From positions 186,001-250,000 of the forward strand of contig NZ_LVEM01000004.1 of assembly GCF_001641335.1 (NCBI RefSeq): 64,000 nucleotides of DNA, written 5' to 3'. The translations under genes were made by a program, and so were the position numbers. The stretch comes from Bradyrhizobium stylosanthis (GTDB lineage Bacteria > Pseudomonadota > Alphaproteobacteria > Rhizobiales > Xanthobacteraceae). The notes beneath the pieces were generated by a model. It had not been told where the DNA came from. It saw nothing but the letters and a program-made list of their open reading frames with translations, and made no database searches. Shown here one piece after another: positions 16,408 through 25,793 of the stretch (position 1 is the first letter of the stretch; the number at the start of each line of letters is the position of its first letter).

Positions 16408-17541
16408 ATGAAATCGCCGATCTGCGACATGCTGGGGATCGAGTTCCCGCTGCTCGCCTTCAGCCATTGCCGCGACGTCGTCGCCGCCGTCAGCCGCGCC
16501 GGAGGTTTTGGCGTGCTCGGGGCCACCGTGCACACGCCCGATACGCTCGAGCGCGAGCTGAAATGGATCGACGATCACGTCGACGGCAAGCCCTACGGCA
16601 TCGACGTGCTGATCCCCGAGAACATCTCCACGTCGGGCGAGAAGGACGTCACCTGGAAGAGCCTGGAGGCGCGCGTGCCGCAAGAGCACCGCGCCTACAC
16701 GCGCGACCTGCTGAAGAAGTACGACATCGAGCTCACCACCACCGAAGTCGCCGCTGACCAGCCGCAGCCGTTCGACGCAAAGACGGCGATGCAGCTGCTC
16801 GAGGTTTCCTTCAATCATCCGATCCGCCTGATCGCCAATGCGCTGGGCGTGCCGCCGAAGGCGATGATCGAGATGGGCAAGAAGCACGGCGTGCCGGTCG
16901 CCGCCCTCGTCGGGGCCAAGGAGCACGCGCTACGCCAGGTCGCGGCCGGCGTCGACATCCTGGTGGTGCAGGGCACCGAGGCCGGCGGCCATTGCGGCGA
17001 GGTCTCGACCATGGTGCTGGTCCCCGAGGTGATCAAGGCGATCAAGCCCATCCGCGACGTGCCGGTGCTGGCGGCGGGCGGCATCATGATGGGACGGCAG
17101 ATGGCGGCCTGCATGGCGATGGGCGCGGCCGGCGCCTGGACCGGCTCGGTGTGGCTTGCCACCGTAGAGGCCGAGACCACGGAGATCTTTCGCGAGAAGA
17201 TGATCGCGGCATCCTCGCGCGACGCGGTGCGCTCGAAGGGCCGCACCGGCAAGCCGGCGCGGCAGCTCCGCTCGGTCTGGACCGATGCCTGGGACCGCGC
17301 GCCGGACAGCCCGGGTGCGCTGCCGATGCCGCTGCAGAGCATCATCAGCCGCGACGCGTTCCATTCGATCGATCGCGCGGCGGCGAGCGGCAATACACGG
17401 GCTCGCGACCTCGTCAGCTACTTTGTCGGCCAGGGCGTCGGTCTGATCGACAGCGTGAAGTCGGCGGGTGCCGTGGTGCAGGAGTTCAAGGAAGACTTTG
17501 CCGAAGCCGTCGAGCACATGAATGCGCTGGTGGCGGAGTGA
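16408..17541 (+). CDS. nitronate monooxygenase (2-nitropropane dioxygenase family)
   Basis: A 377-residue TIM-barrel FMN enzyme. The catalytic His195 is in GTEAGGHCGE, followed by the FMN phosphate segment VLAAGGIMMGRQMAA. These enzymes oxidise alkyl nitronates such as propionate-3-nitronate; some relatives act on enoyl-CoA or ketone substrates, so the annotation is family level. The ATG at 16408 follows a GGGGAGAG site and a long perfect hairpin. It may be transcribed with the thiolase-like gene downstream, although a repeat separates them. Confidence 0.88.
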   Translation: MKSPICDMLGIEFPLLAFSHCRDVVAAVSRAGGFGVLGATVHTPDTLERELKWIDDHVDGKPYGIDVLIPENISTSGEKDVTWKSLEARVPQEHRAYTRDLLKKYDIELTTTEVAADQPQPFDAKTAMQLLEVSFNHPIRLIANALGVPPKAMIEMGKKHGVPVAALVGAKEHALRQVAAGVDILVVQGTEAGGHCGEVSTMVLVPEVIKAIKPIRDVPVLAAGGIMMGRQMAACMAMGAAGAWTGSVWLATVEAETTEIFREKMIAASSRDAVRSKGRTGKPARQLRSVWTDAWDRAPDSPGALPMPLQSIISRDAFHSIDRAAASGNTRARDLVSYFVGQGVGLIDSVKSAGAVVQEFKEDFAEAVEHMNALVAE

Positions 17542-17544
17542 TAG

Positions 17545-17643
17545 ATCCTCATGGTGAGGAGGCGCGCAAGCGCCGTCTCGAACCCTAGAGGCCCGCGGCC
17601 CATCCTTCGAGACGCCTGCTTCGCAGGCTCCTCAGGATGAGGT
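17545..17643. repeat. palindromic repeat, 'cctcatcctgagg...cgtctcgaagg' family (E)
   Basis: Contains gaggcgcgcaagcgccgtctcgaa, then catccttcgagacgcctgcttcgcaggctcctcaggatgag. Relatives are at 31648-31788, 35103-35200 and 63250-63363. Its end lies within the leader of the thiolase-like gene. Confidence 0.85.
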
Positions 17644-17678
17644 CGGAGATTTCTGAGAGAGTGAAGAAGCAAGAAGAA

Positions 17679-19187
17679 ATGACCAATACCCCCGAAGACC
17701 GCATCCCCGTCATCGTCGGCATCGGCGAGATCGTCGATCGCCCCAGGGAGATTACCGAGGGCCTCGAGCCGCTCGATCTGCTCGAGCAGGCGCTGCGGCG
17801 CGCCGAGGCTGATGCCGGCGCGAAGCTGCTCGGCGAGGTGCAGTCCCTCGACGTCGTCAACTTCCTGAGCTGGCGCTATCGCGATCCGGAGAAGCTGCTG
17901 GCAGAGCGCCTCGGCGCGACGCCCGCGCATTGCTATTACGGGCCGGTCGGCGGCGAGAGTCCGATCCGCTACATCCACGAGGCCGCCAAGCGCATCGCGC
18001 GCGGCGAATGCACCGTAGCGGCGGTCTGCGGCGCCGAGGCGCAATCGACCGCGACCAAGGCGGAGCGCGCCGGGGCAAAGCTGCCGTGGACGCCGTTCGC
18101 CCATGACGTCGAGGAGCCCAAGCGCGGCGCGGCGTTCCAGAAGCCGCTGGCGGTGAAGCTCGGCGTATTCCGGCCCGTCACGGTCTATCCGTTCTATGAA
18201 GCCGCCTCCTCCGCGCATTGGGGCCAGACGCCGCGCGAGGCCATGGCTGAATCAGGCACGCTGTGGTCGCGCTATTCGGAAGCGGCTGCGCAGAATCCCA
18301 ATGCCTGGCTCAAGCGGCGCTATGCGCCAGAGGAGATCACGACGCCGACTGTGGACAACCGGCTGATCGCGTGGCCCTACAACAAGCTCATGGTCGCGAA
18401 CCCCAGTGTCAACATGGGCGGCGCGCTGCTGCTCACCAGCCTCGCCAAGGCGCGCGCGGCGGGCATCGCGGAAGACAAGCTGGTCTACCCGCTCGGCGGC
18501 GCGTCGGCGGAGGAGCCGCGCGACTATCTCCTGCGCGACCAGTTCTACGAGAGCCATCCGCAGAACGCGGCGCTCAAGAGCGTGATGGACCTTGCCGGCG
18601 GCGATGGCAAAAAGTTCGACGCGATCGAGCTCTATAGCTGTTTCCCCTGCGTGCCCAAGATGGCGCGGCGGACGCTGGGCCTTTCCGCCGACGTGCAGCC
18701 GACCGTGACCGGCGGCCTCACCTTCTTCGGCGCGCCGCTCAACACCTACATGACGCATGCCGCCTGCGCGATGGTGCGGCGCCTGCGCGACGGCGCCAGG
18801 CTCGGCCTGCTCTACGGGCAAGGCGGCTTCGTCACCAAGCACCACGCCCTGGTGGTCTCGAAGACGCCGCCGCGCGAAGCCCTGGCGCAGGAGACGAGCG
18901 TGCAAGGCGAGGCCGATCGCAACAAGCGCGCGGTGCCGGAGTTCGTGACCGAGGCCTCAGGCAAGGGCAAGATCGAGAGCTTTACGGTGCTCTACGGCCG
19001 TGGCGGCGATGTCGAGCACGGCGTGGTGATGCTGCGCACGGAAGATGACCGGCGCACGCTGGCACGGATTCCCGCGAGCGATGACGCGACGCTGGCGCAT
19101 CTGCTCGACATGAACCGCACGCCGGTGGACTCGCTCGGCGAGATCACGATGGCCGCCGATGGCGTGCCGGAGTGGCGGGTGGCGTGA
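17679..19187 (+). CDS. thiolase-like acetyl-CoA acetyltransferase family protein lacking the active Cys
   Basis: A 502-residue protein of the thiolase superfamily. The N-terminal half has the VGIGEIVDRP start and a GPVGGESP segment where the nucleophilic Cys would sit; residue 93 is Glu. The C-terminal half keeps TYMTHAACAM and the GQGGFVTKHHA segment with the conserved His. Without the Cys it should not catalyse normal thiolysis. Relatives of this kind occur beside DUF35-type partners in sterol or diterpenoid degradation, but no DUF35 gene is seen here. The ATG at 17679 is preferred over an in-frame GTG at 17661 and the upstream ATG at 17637, which lies in a repeat. Confidence 0.8.
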   Translation: MTNTPEDRIPVIVGIGEIVDRPREITEGLEPLDLLEQALRRAEADAGAKLLGEVQSLDVVNFLSWRYRDPEKLLAERLGATPAHCYYGPVGGESPIRYIHEAAKRIARGECTVAAVCGAEAQSTATKAERAGAKLPWTPFAHDVEEPKRGAAFQKPLAVKLGVFRPVTVYPFYEAASSAHWGQTPREAMAESGTLWSRYSEAAAQNPNAWLKRRYAPEEITTPTVDNRLIAWPYNKLMVANPSVNMGGALLLTSLAKARAAGIAEDKLVYPLGGASAEEPRDYLLRDQFYESHPQNAALKSVMDLAGGDGKKFDAIELYSCFPCVPKMARRTLGLSADVQPTVTGGLTFFGAPLNTYMTHAACAMVRRLRDGARLGLLYGQGGFVTKHHALVVSKTPPREALAQETSVQGEADRNKRAVPEFVTEASGKGKIESFTVLYGRGGDVEHGVVMLRTEDDRRTLARIPASDDATLAHLLDMNRTPVDSLGEITMAADGVPEWRVA

Positions 19188-19202
19188 TCTCCCCGGCGTG
19201 AT

Positions 19203-19300
19203 CTCGTAGGGTGGGCAAAGCGAAGCTTGCCCACCATCTTGATCGGTCGAAAAAGAACGTGGGCACGGCGCAAGCGCGCCTTTGCCCACCCTACGAGACC
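19203..19300. repeat. palindromic repeat, 'ctcgtagggtgggcaaagcg' family (I)
   Basis: The arms ctcgtagggtgggcaaagcg and cgcctttgcccaccctacgag pair perfectly at their ends, with inner gcttgcccacc / gtgggcacg. It lies between convergent genes and resembles the element at 13351-13442. Confidence 0.87.
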
Positions 19301-19323
19301 TGCGTCCGGGGCACGAGAGCGAG

Positions 19324-20526
19324 CTAGCTCTTCGGCGCCTGCTTTTCCGATGCCGTCGCCGGCTTGCCCTTGGCGCCGACGCCAACCACGCGCACGGCAT
19401 CGCCATCGGACAGACCATCCGGCGGCGCGGTGATGACGCGGTCATCCGCGGCGATGCCCGAGGCAAGCTCGATCTCGCGGCCGAGATCGCGCGCGATGGT
19501 CACGGTCTTGAACAGCACCTTGTCGTCGGGCCCGACCGTCGCCACACGCAGGCCGCTGCCGTTGAAGATCAACGCGCTGGCGGGGATGCTGAGCGGGGCG
19601 GAATCGCGCTGCAGATTCAGCTTCACGCTGGCATAGCCGCCCGGCATCAGCTCTCCGCTCGAATTGTCGAGGCCGAGCTGCATGCGCGTGGTGCCCGAAG
19701 CGACGTCGACGGCCTGCGAGGACGCCTCCACCGTCGCCTGGAAGGTCCGGTTCGGATATTCGGGCAGCGCGATGGTGGCCTTGGCGCCGATCTTGATCGC
19801 CGGCACGTAGTTCTGGGGAACGTTGACGTAGACGCGCAGCTTGGTGATGTCGGAGACCACGAACATCGCCGGGCCCGAGCCGCCGCCGGCATTGATCAGC
19901 GCGCCGACATCGGTGTCGCGCGCGGTGACGACGCCGTCGAACGGCGCGGTGATCTTCTTGTAGCCGGCCAGCGCCTCCAGCCGCTCGACATTGGCCTGGC
20001 CCGAGCGGACCGCCGCGTTCTTGTTGGAGAGATCGGCCGTGCGCTCGTCGATCTCCTGCGCGGAGACGAAGTTGGAGGCGACCAGCGTCTTGCGGCGGTT
20101 GAGGGTCGCTTCCGACAGCTTGGCGCTGGACTGCTGGCTGGCGAGGTCCGCGCGGGCCTGAAGCAGCTGCTGGTCGAGGTCGGGCGCCTCGATCTCGGCG
20201 ATCACCTGACCGGCCTTCACGCGCGCGCCGATGTCGGCGCTCCAGCTCTTGAGATAGCCGGGGACGCGGGCGAAGATCGGCGCGCGGTAATAGGCCTCGA
20301 GCCGGCCCGGCAGGTCGATGGTGGAATTGAGGGCCTTGGCGTTGGGCTGGGTCACTGCAACGCTGGGAACGGCCTGGTCGTCGGTCCATTCCTTCAGCTT
20401 GGAGCCCTGCTCCTCGCGGGCACGGATGCCGGTGCCGACGATGAGGCCCGCTGCGACCAGCGCCACCACGCCGAAGATGCCCAGTTTCCGGTGCGACACC
20501 GGGGAGCGGGGTTCAGTGGGCGACAT
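19324..20526 (-). CDS. RND efflux periplasmic adaptor (membrane fusion protein)
   Basis: A 400-residue HlyD/AcrA-type adaptor. One membrane anchor lies at about residues 14-33, followed by a lipoyl/hairpin region with a long coiled coil (LLQARADLASQQSSAKLSEATLNRRKTL segment, given here by its flanks at about 120-150) and beta-barrel domains. It connects the inner-membrane pump at 20513-23692 to an outer-membrane channel; no TolC-like gene is in the window. The start at 20526 overlaps the pump stop by 14 bases, so the adaptor is translated after the pump. This gene order (pump first) is less usual than adaptor first. Confidence 0.9.
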   Translation of the reverse strand: MSPTEPRSPVSHRKLGIFGVVALVAAGLIVGTGIRAREEQGSKLKEWTDDQAVPSVAVTQPNAKALNSTIDLPGRLEAYYRAPIFARVPGYLKSWSADIGARVKAGQVIAEIEAPDLDQQLLQARADLASQQSSAKLSEATLNRRKTLVASNFVSAQEIDERTADLSNKNAAVRSGQANVERLEALAGYKKITAPFDGVVTARDTDVGALINAGGGSGPAMFVVSDITKLRVYVNVPQNYVPAIKIGAKATIALPEYPNRTFQATVEASSQAVDVASGTTRMQLGLDNSSGELMPGGYASVKLNLQRDSAPLSIPASALIFNGSGLRVATVGPDDKVLFKTVTIARDLGREIELASGIAADDRVITAPPDGLSDGDAVRVVGVGAKGKPATASEKQAPKS

Positions 20527-23500
20527 GCGGGGTCTCCAATGGGGCGGCGGCTTTGGCGCCTTGTTTCTTGTGTACCATACTGAACACCACGGGAACAAAC
20601 ATCAGCGTGGCGAATGTTGCAAAGATCAGGCCGCCGATCACGGCGCGGCCAAGTGGCGCATTCTGCTCGCCGCCCTCGCCCAGCCCCAGCGCCATCGGCG
20701 CCATGCCGATGATCATGGCGAGCGCGGTCATCAGCACGGGGCGGAACCGGACGAAGCCGGCTTCGAGGGCGGCCGCGATGGGATCGCCGAGTTCCTCATA
20801 ACGCTCGCGGGCGAAGGAGATCACGAGCACGCTGTTGGCGGTGGCGACGCCCATGCACATGATGGCGCCGGTCAGCGCCGGCACCGACAATGTCGTCTCG
20901 GTCATGAACAGCATCCAGACAATGCCGGCGAGCGCGGCCGGCAGCGCCGTGATGATCACGAACGGATCGGACCACGACTGGAAGTTCACGACGATCAGGA
21001 AGTAGATCAGCACGACGGCCCCTAACAGGCCGAACAGCAGGCCGGTGAAGGCGCTGTTCATGGTCTGCACCTGGCCGAGCAGCACCACGGAGGAGCCCTT
21101 CGGCACGTCCTTGGCGGTGTCGGCGATCACCTTGCGGATGTCGGCGGCGACCGCGCCGAGATCCCGGCCCGAGGTCGTCGCGAAGATCTGCACCATCGAC
21201 TGGATGTCGTATTGCGAGACCACCGCGCTCGAGCTCGAGCGCTTGATGTCGGCGATGCCGCCGAGGATCGGGGACTGCGCATTGCCCGCCGCGGTGATCG
21301 GCAGCGTCTGCAGCGCACTGAGCGAGTCGATCTGGTATTGCGGCGTCTGCATCACGATCGAGTAGGACACGCCGTTGTCGGGATTGAGATAGTAGGTCGG
21401 CGCCACCTGCGAGGAGCCGGCGAGGTTGACCACGAGGCTGTTGGTGACGTCGCGCTCGGTCAGCCCGACATATTGCGCGCGGGTGCGATCGACGTCGATG
21501 TTGAAGGTCGGCGCGTTCGGCGATTGCTGGATGCGCGCATCGGCTACGCCGGGAATCTTGCGGACCCTGGCCAGCAGATTGTTGGCATAGACGAAATTGG
21601 CGGCGAGATTGGCGCCGCGGATCTGCAGGTCGATCGGCGCCGGCGCGCCGAAATTCAGGATCTGGCTGACGATGTCGGCGGGCAGGAACGCGAAGCTGAC
21701 GCCGGGGAACAGCCGCGGCAGCTGCTCGCGCAGCACCTTCACATGCTCTTCCGTCGGCTTGTGGCCTTCCTTCAGCTTGATCTGGATGTCGCCGTCCTGC
21801 GGACCGATCACGCCGGTGTTGTTGTAGGTCATGTTGATGCCGGAGATCGGCATGCCGATGTTGTCGGTCATGGTCTCGATCTCGCCGGGGATCAGCTTGC
21901 GCACCGCCTTCTGCACGTCGGCGAGCTGGTTGGCGGTCTCCTCGACGCGCGTGCCGACCTGGGTGCGGACATGCATCAGGATGTTGCCGGCATCGACGGC
22001 GGGGAAGAAGTTGCGGCCCAGGAACGGCACCAGCGCGAAGGACGCGCCGACGATGCAGAGGAATCCGATCACGAACACGGGGCGGTGCGCCAGCGCCAGG
22101 CCCAGCAGATTATGGTACCCGCCGCGAATGCGTTCGAACCGCTGCTCGAAGCCGCGCTGGAACCAGACGAACGGATTGCGCGACTTCGGCGGCTCGCCCT
22201 CGTGATGGACATGCGCCTTGAGCAGGTAGTTCGCCATGGTCGGCACCAGCGTGCGCGACAGGATGAACGACCAGATCATCGCGAACATCACCGCTTCCGC
22301 CATCGGCACGAACAGGAAGCGCGCGACGCCGGTGAGGAAGAACATCGGCACGAACACGATGCAGATGCACAGCAGCGAGACGAAGGCCGGCGTCACGATC
22401 TGGTTGGCGCCGTCGAGGATCGACTGCTCGACCGGCTTGCCCTGCTCCAGATGGTAGTTGATGTTCTCGATCGTCACGGTGGCGTCGTCGACGAGGATGC
22501 CGACCGCGAGCGCAAGGCCGCCGAGCGTCATGATGTTCAGCGTCTCGCCGATCGCCGACAGCATGATGATGGCGCCCAGCACCGACAGCGGGATCGAGAC
22601 CGCGATGATGATGGTCGAGCGCCAGCTGCCGAGGAACAGCAAGATCATGACGCTGGTCAGCAGCGCGGCGATCACGCCCTCGAAGGCGACGCCCTCGATC
22701 GCGCCGCGGACGAACACCGACTGGTCGCCGATGAAGCCGATCTTCAGCGCATCGGGCAGCTGGTCCTTGACGTCGATCACCTTCTGCTTGATGCCGGAGA
22801 TGATATCGAGCGTCGAGGTCGCGCCCGCCTTCAGCACCATCATCAGCACCGAACGGTTGCCGTCGACATGGACGATGTTGGTCTGCGGCGGATTGCCGTC
22901 GCGTACAGTCGCGACGTCGCGGACGTAGACCATCGCGCCGTTGACGGTCTTGATCGGCAGATTGCCGAGTTCGTCGATCTTCAGCGGCGAGTTGTTGAGC
23001 TGGATGTTGTATTCGAAAGTGCCGATCTTCTGGGTGCCGACCGGCGTGATCAGGTTCTGCGCGGCCAACGCGTTGGCGACGTCCTGGCCGGACAGGCCGC
23101 GGGCCTGGAGCGCGGTCGGATCGAGGTCGATCTGGACCTGGCGCTGCTTGCCGCCGAACGGATACGGGATCGCCGCGCCGGGCACGGTAACCAGCGGCGT
23201 GCGCAGATTGTTGATGCCGATATCGGCGAGGTTCTGCTCGGTGAGGCCGTCGCCCGACAGCGCCACCTGGATGATCGGCACGGTCGAAGCGGAGTAGTTC
23301 AGGATCAAGGGCGGCGTCGCGCCCGGCGGCATCTGCTTGAGCAGCGTCTGTGAGATCGCGGTGACCTGCGCGTTGGCGGTGCGGATATCGACGTTCGGCT
23401 GGAAGAAGATCTTGATGATGCCGAAGCCGTTATAGGAATTGGCGGTGATGTGCTCGATGTCGTTGACGGTGGTCGTGAGCGCGCGCTGGAACGGCGTGGT

Positions 23501-23692
23501 GATGCGGCCCGACATCTGGTCGGGCGGCAGGCCGGTGTACTGCCAGACGACGCCGATCACGGGGATGCGGATGTCAGGAAAGATGTCGGTCGGCGTCCGC
23601 AGCGCTGCGAGCGGTCCGATGATCAGCAGCAGGAGCGCGAGCACGACGAAAGTATAGGGTCGGCTCAGGGCAATACGGACCAGAGCAATCAT
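20513..23692 (-). CDS. RND efflux permease, HAE1 family
   Basis: A 1059-residue inner-membrane proton-drug antiporter of the AcrB/MexB type. It begins with the first membrane helix PYTFVVLALLLLIIGPLA, followed by a large periplasmic porter domain, and in helix 4 has the essential Asp pair Asp402-Asp403 (GILVDDATVTIENI). The second half repeats the pattern. The long reverse frame on the plus strand through this gene is only its antisense. It forms an operon with the adaptor gene, which overlaps its 3' end. The substrate is not predictable from sequence alone. Confidence 0.94.
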   Translation of the reverse strand: MIALVRIALSRPYTFVVLALLLLIIGPLAALRTPTDIFPDIRIPVIGVVWQYTGLPPDQMSGRITTPFQRALTTTVNDIEHITANSYNGFGIIKIFFQPNVDIRTANAQVTAISQTLLKQMPPGATPPLILNYSASTVPIIQVALSGDGLTEQNLADIGINNLRTPLVTVPGAAIPYPFGGKQRQVQIDLDPTALQARGLSGQDVANALAAQNLITPVGTQKIGTFEYNIQLNNSPLKIDELGNLPIKTVNGAMVYVRDVATVRDGNPPQTNIVHVDGNRSVLMMVLKAGATSTLDIISGIKQKVIDVKDQLPDALKIGFIGDQSVFVRGAIEGVAFEGVIAALLTSVMILLFLGSWRSTIIIAVSIPLSVLGAIIMLSAIGETLNIMTLGGLALAVGILVDDATVTIENINYHLEQGKPVEQSILDGANQIVTPAFVSLLCICIVFVPMFFLTGVARFLFVPMAEAVMFAMIWSFILSRTLVPTMANYLLKAHVHHEGEPPKSRNPFVWFQRGFEQRFERIRGGYHNLLGLALAHRPVFVIGFLCIVGASFALVPFLGRNFFPAVDAGNILMHVRTQVGTRVEETANQLADVQKAVRKLIPGEIETMTDNIGMPISGINMTYNNTGVIGPQDGDIQIKLKEGHKPTEEHVKVLREQLPRLFPGVSFAFLPADIVSQILNFGAPAPIDLQIRGANLAANFVYANNLLARVRKIPGVADARIQQSPNAPTFNIDVDRTRAQYVGLTERDVTNSLVVNLAGSSQVAPTYYLNPDNGVSYSIVMQTPQYQIDSLSALQTLPITAAGNAQSPILGGIADIKRSSSSAVVSQYDIQSMVQIFATTSGRDLGAVAADIRKVIADTAKDVPKGSSVVLLGQVQTMNSAFTGLLFGLLGAVVLIYFLIVVNFQSWSDPFVIITALPAALAGIVWMLFMTETTLSVPALTGAIMCMGVATANSVLVISFARERYEELGDPIAAALEAGFVRFRPVLMTALAMIIGMAPMALGLGEGGEQNAPLGRAVIGGLIFATFATLMFVPVVFSMVHKKQGAKAAAPLETPHVAH

Positions 23693-23861
23693 GCGCCAGG
23701 CAATTCCAGGTCAAGCGATAATATGGAATCCGCCCCACGGGGATCCCCCTTTCCCCTTTACCCGAGCACCGGCGGAAACGCTAATCTCCGGCGGCTTCGC
23801 TGCATTCACTTCCCTGCTACCGCACTGCGAAATCTACATCGCAGCCATGCAGCCGGGCGCC

Positions 23862-25556
23862 TCAGGCGCTGCGGACCGAGCCCAGGAACTTGCCGACCTC
23901 GAGCTTGAGGCGGCTGGAGTCGCGCGACAGCATCTGCGCCGCCGACAGCACCTGCGCGGACGCCGAGCCGGTCTCGGAGGCGCCGCGCTGGACGTCGCCG
24001 ACCTTGGACGAGACCTGCTGGGTGCCTTGGGCCGCCTGCTGCACGTTGCGGGCGATCTCCTGGGTTGCAGCGCCCTGCTCTTCCACCGCCGCGGCGATCG
24101 CGGAGGAGATCTCCGACAGGCGCGCGATGGTGCCGCTGATTTCGCTGATGGCGCCGACCGATTCCTGCGTCGCCGCCTGAATGCCGCCGACCTGCTGGCC
24201 AATCTCGCCGGTGGCCTTGGCGGTCTGCTCGGCGAGCGCTTTCACCTCGGAGGCAACCACCGCGAAACCGCGGCCGGCTTCACCGGCCCGCGCCGCTTCG
24301 ATGGTCGCGTTCAGCGCCAGGAGGTTGGTCTGGCCGGCGATGGCGTTGATGAGTTCGACGACGTCGCCGATCCGTGCCGCGGCCCGCGACAACTCGCTGA
24401 CGCGTTCGGTGGTTGCCTGCGCCTGGCTGACCGCATCGCCGGCGATCCTGGAGGAGTCCTGCACCTGCCGGCTGATCTCGCGCACCGAGGACGACATCTC
24501 CTCGGCTGCCGACGCCACCGAATGAACGTTCGCGGACGCTTCCTCGGAGCCGGATGCGACCACCGTAGCCAATTCCTGCGCCCGGCCCGCCGTCGAGGAC
24601 AGGCTCGAGGCCGAAGCCTCGAGCTCGGTCGCGGCCGAGGACACGGTCTCGACGATCTCGCCGATCGCCGCCTCGAAGCCGTCGGCGAGCCTCGTCATGT
24701 CGGCCTTGCGCTGCGTCTCGCCGCGGCGCTGCACCGCCTGCACCTCGTCGCGGCTGAAGCGGATGATGGTCTGCACGGTCTGCAGGTTGCGCAGCGCTTC
24801 GCCGATCTCGTCATCGCGGTCGATGACGATGCGGGTGTCGAGCTTGTCCTGCACGAGGTTGACCAGGGTCTCGTTGAGATGCTGCATCGGCTCCTGGATC
24901 GCGCGCATGGTCGCAAGGCCGGCAAAGCCGGCGATGGCGGCGCCGACGACCGCCAGCAGCGACAGGACCAGGCTGGTCGAGCCGCCGGTGGAGAGCGCGC
25001 CGCCGATGCCGAGCGCGAGCATGAACAGCGCCTGCAGCGCCATCGTCGTGACGAGGCGTGCCTTCAGCGTGCCGGTGAAGATGCTGAAGCGGTCGAGCAG
25101 CGAACGGCGGCGGATGATGCCGGCGTCGATGCGATAGCCATGCGGCTTCTTCTCGCGGATCGCGGCGTAGACGTCCTCGGCGAGCTTGCGCTGGTCGGCC
25201 GGCAGCCGGGTCCGGATCGAGGTGTAACCCTTGACCTGCCCGTTCTCGCGGATCGGCGATGCCGTCGCCAGCACCCAGTAGAAGTCGCCGTTCTTGCGGC
25301 GGTTCTTCACCGCACCGAGCCACGGCTTGCCGGCCTTCAGCGTGTCCCAGAGATTGTCGAACGCCTCCGGCGGCATGTCCGGGTGACGGACGATGTTGTG
25401 CGGCTGGCCCATCAGCTCGCCCGACGTGAAGCCGGCGGCGGCGAGGAAGTCGTCGTTGAAGTAGGTAAGCTTGCCCTTGAGATCGGTGCGCGAGACGATC
25501 AGCGTCTCGTCACTAACGGTATATTCGACATCGGTGACGGGAAGGTTCTTGCGCAT
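23862..25556 (-). CDS. Aer-like PAS-containing methyl-accepting chemotaxis protein
   Basis: A 564-residue chemoreceptor. Residues 1-120 form a PAS domain of the Aer type (IVSRTDLKGKLTYFNDDF, followed by the NIVRHPDMPPEAF segment that contacts FAD in Aer), suggesting redox or oxygen sensing. Two close membrane helices lie at about 166-190 and 195-218, then a HAMP-like linker and a cytoplasmic signalling domain ending GKFLGSVRSA. No NWETF-type CheR tail is present. Its signalling half is almost identical to the receptor at 25794-27485, indicating duplication. The 238-base gap upstream contains a hairpin and the neighbour's terminator. Confidence 0.92.
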   Translation of the reverse strand: MRKNLPVTDVEYTVSDETLIVSRTDLKGKLTYFNDDFLAAAGFTSGELMGQPHNIVRHPDMPPEAFDNLWDTLKAGKPWLGAVKNRRKNGDFYWVLATASPIRENGQVKGYTSIRTRLPADQRKLAEDVYAAIREKKPHGYRIDAGIIRRRSLLDRFSIFTGTLKARLVTTMALQALFMLALGIGGALSTGGSTSLVLSLLAVVGAAIAGFAGLATMRAIQEPMQHLNETLVNLVQDKLDTRIVIDRDDEIGEALRNLQTVQTIIRFSRDEVQAVQRRGETQRKADMTRLADGFEAAIGEIVETVSSAATELEASASSLSSTAGRAQELATVVASGSEEASANVHSVASAAEEMSSSVREISRQVQDSSRIAGDAVSQAQATTERVSELSRAAARIGDVVELINAIAGQTNLLALNATIEAARAGEAGRGFAVVASEVKALAEQTAKATGEIGQQVGGIQAATQESVGAISEISGTIARLSEISSAIAAAVEEQGAATQEIARNVQQAAQGTQQVSSKVGDVQRGASETGSASAQVLSAAQMLSRDSSRLKLEVGKFLGSVRSA

Positions 25557-25668
25557 CTGAGCCCCCAGAGCGAATTCGGTATGGACTCATTCCATCCGGG
25601 GCTGCCGCCGTGCGAAGCCGCCCGACTGCAATTCTTGTAAAGCGAATTTAACCGTCGATGAAACGGCG

Positions 25669-25688
25669 CACCCGTACGATTACGGGTG
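25669..25688. promoter_or_regulatory. perfect 8-4-8 palindrome upstream of the Aer-like gene
   Basis: CACCCGTA (25669-25676), CGAT, TACGGGTG (25681-25688). It lies 113 bases upstream of the start at 25556 and could be an operator; no T-run follows on either strand. Function is not known. Confidence 0.4.
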
Positions 25689-25735
25689 ATACGCCACAAT
25701 GCTACCTGTAGGCGACATCATGCTACCACCGTCAG

Positions 25736-25763
25736 AAAAAAAGGCGGCGCTTGCGGCGCCGCC
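25736..25763 (-). terminator. rho-independent terminator of the chemoreceptor gene 25794-27485
   Basis: On the minus strand GGCGGCGC, loop CGCAA, GCGCCGCC is followed directly by seven T residues (A-run at 25736-25742 on the plus strand). It begins 30 bases after the stop codon and is the clearest intrinsic terminator in the window. Confidence 0.9.
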
Positions 25764-25793
25764 CCTTCGTCAATGGATGTCTGTCGGCGCGGC

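Noticed and set aside
21212..23353. Very long open frame on the plus strand through the RND pump gene
   Set aside because: It is the antisense of a well-conserved permease. The translation is Arg/Asp/Ala-rich with no recognisable domain, as expected for a GC-rich reverse frame.
24000..25640. Long plus-strand frame across the Aer-like receptor
   Set aside because: It is antisense of a chemoreceptor; the composition is low-complexity and it overlaps the promoter gap.
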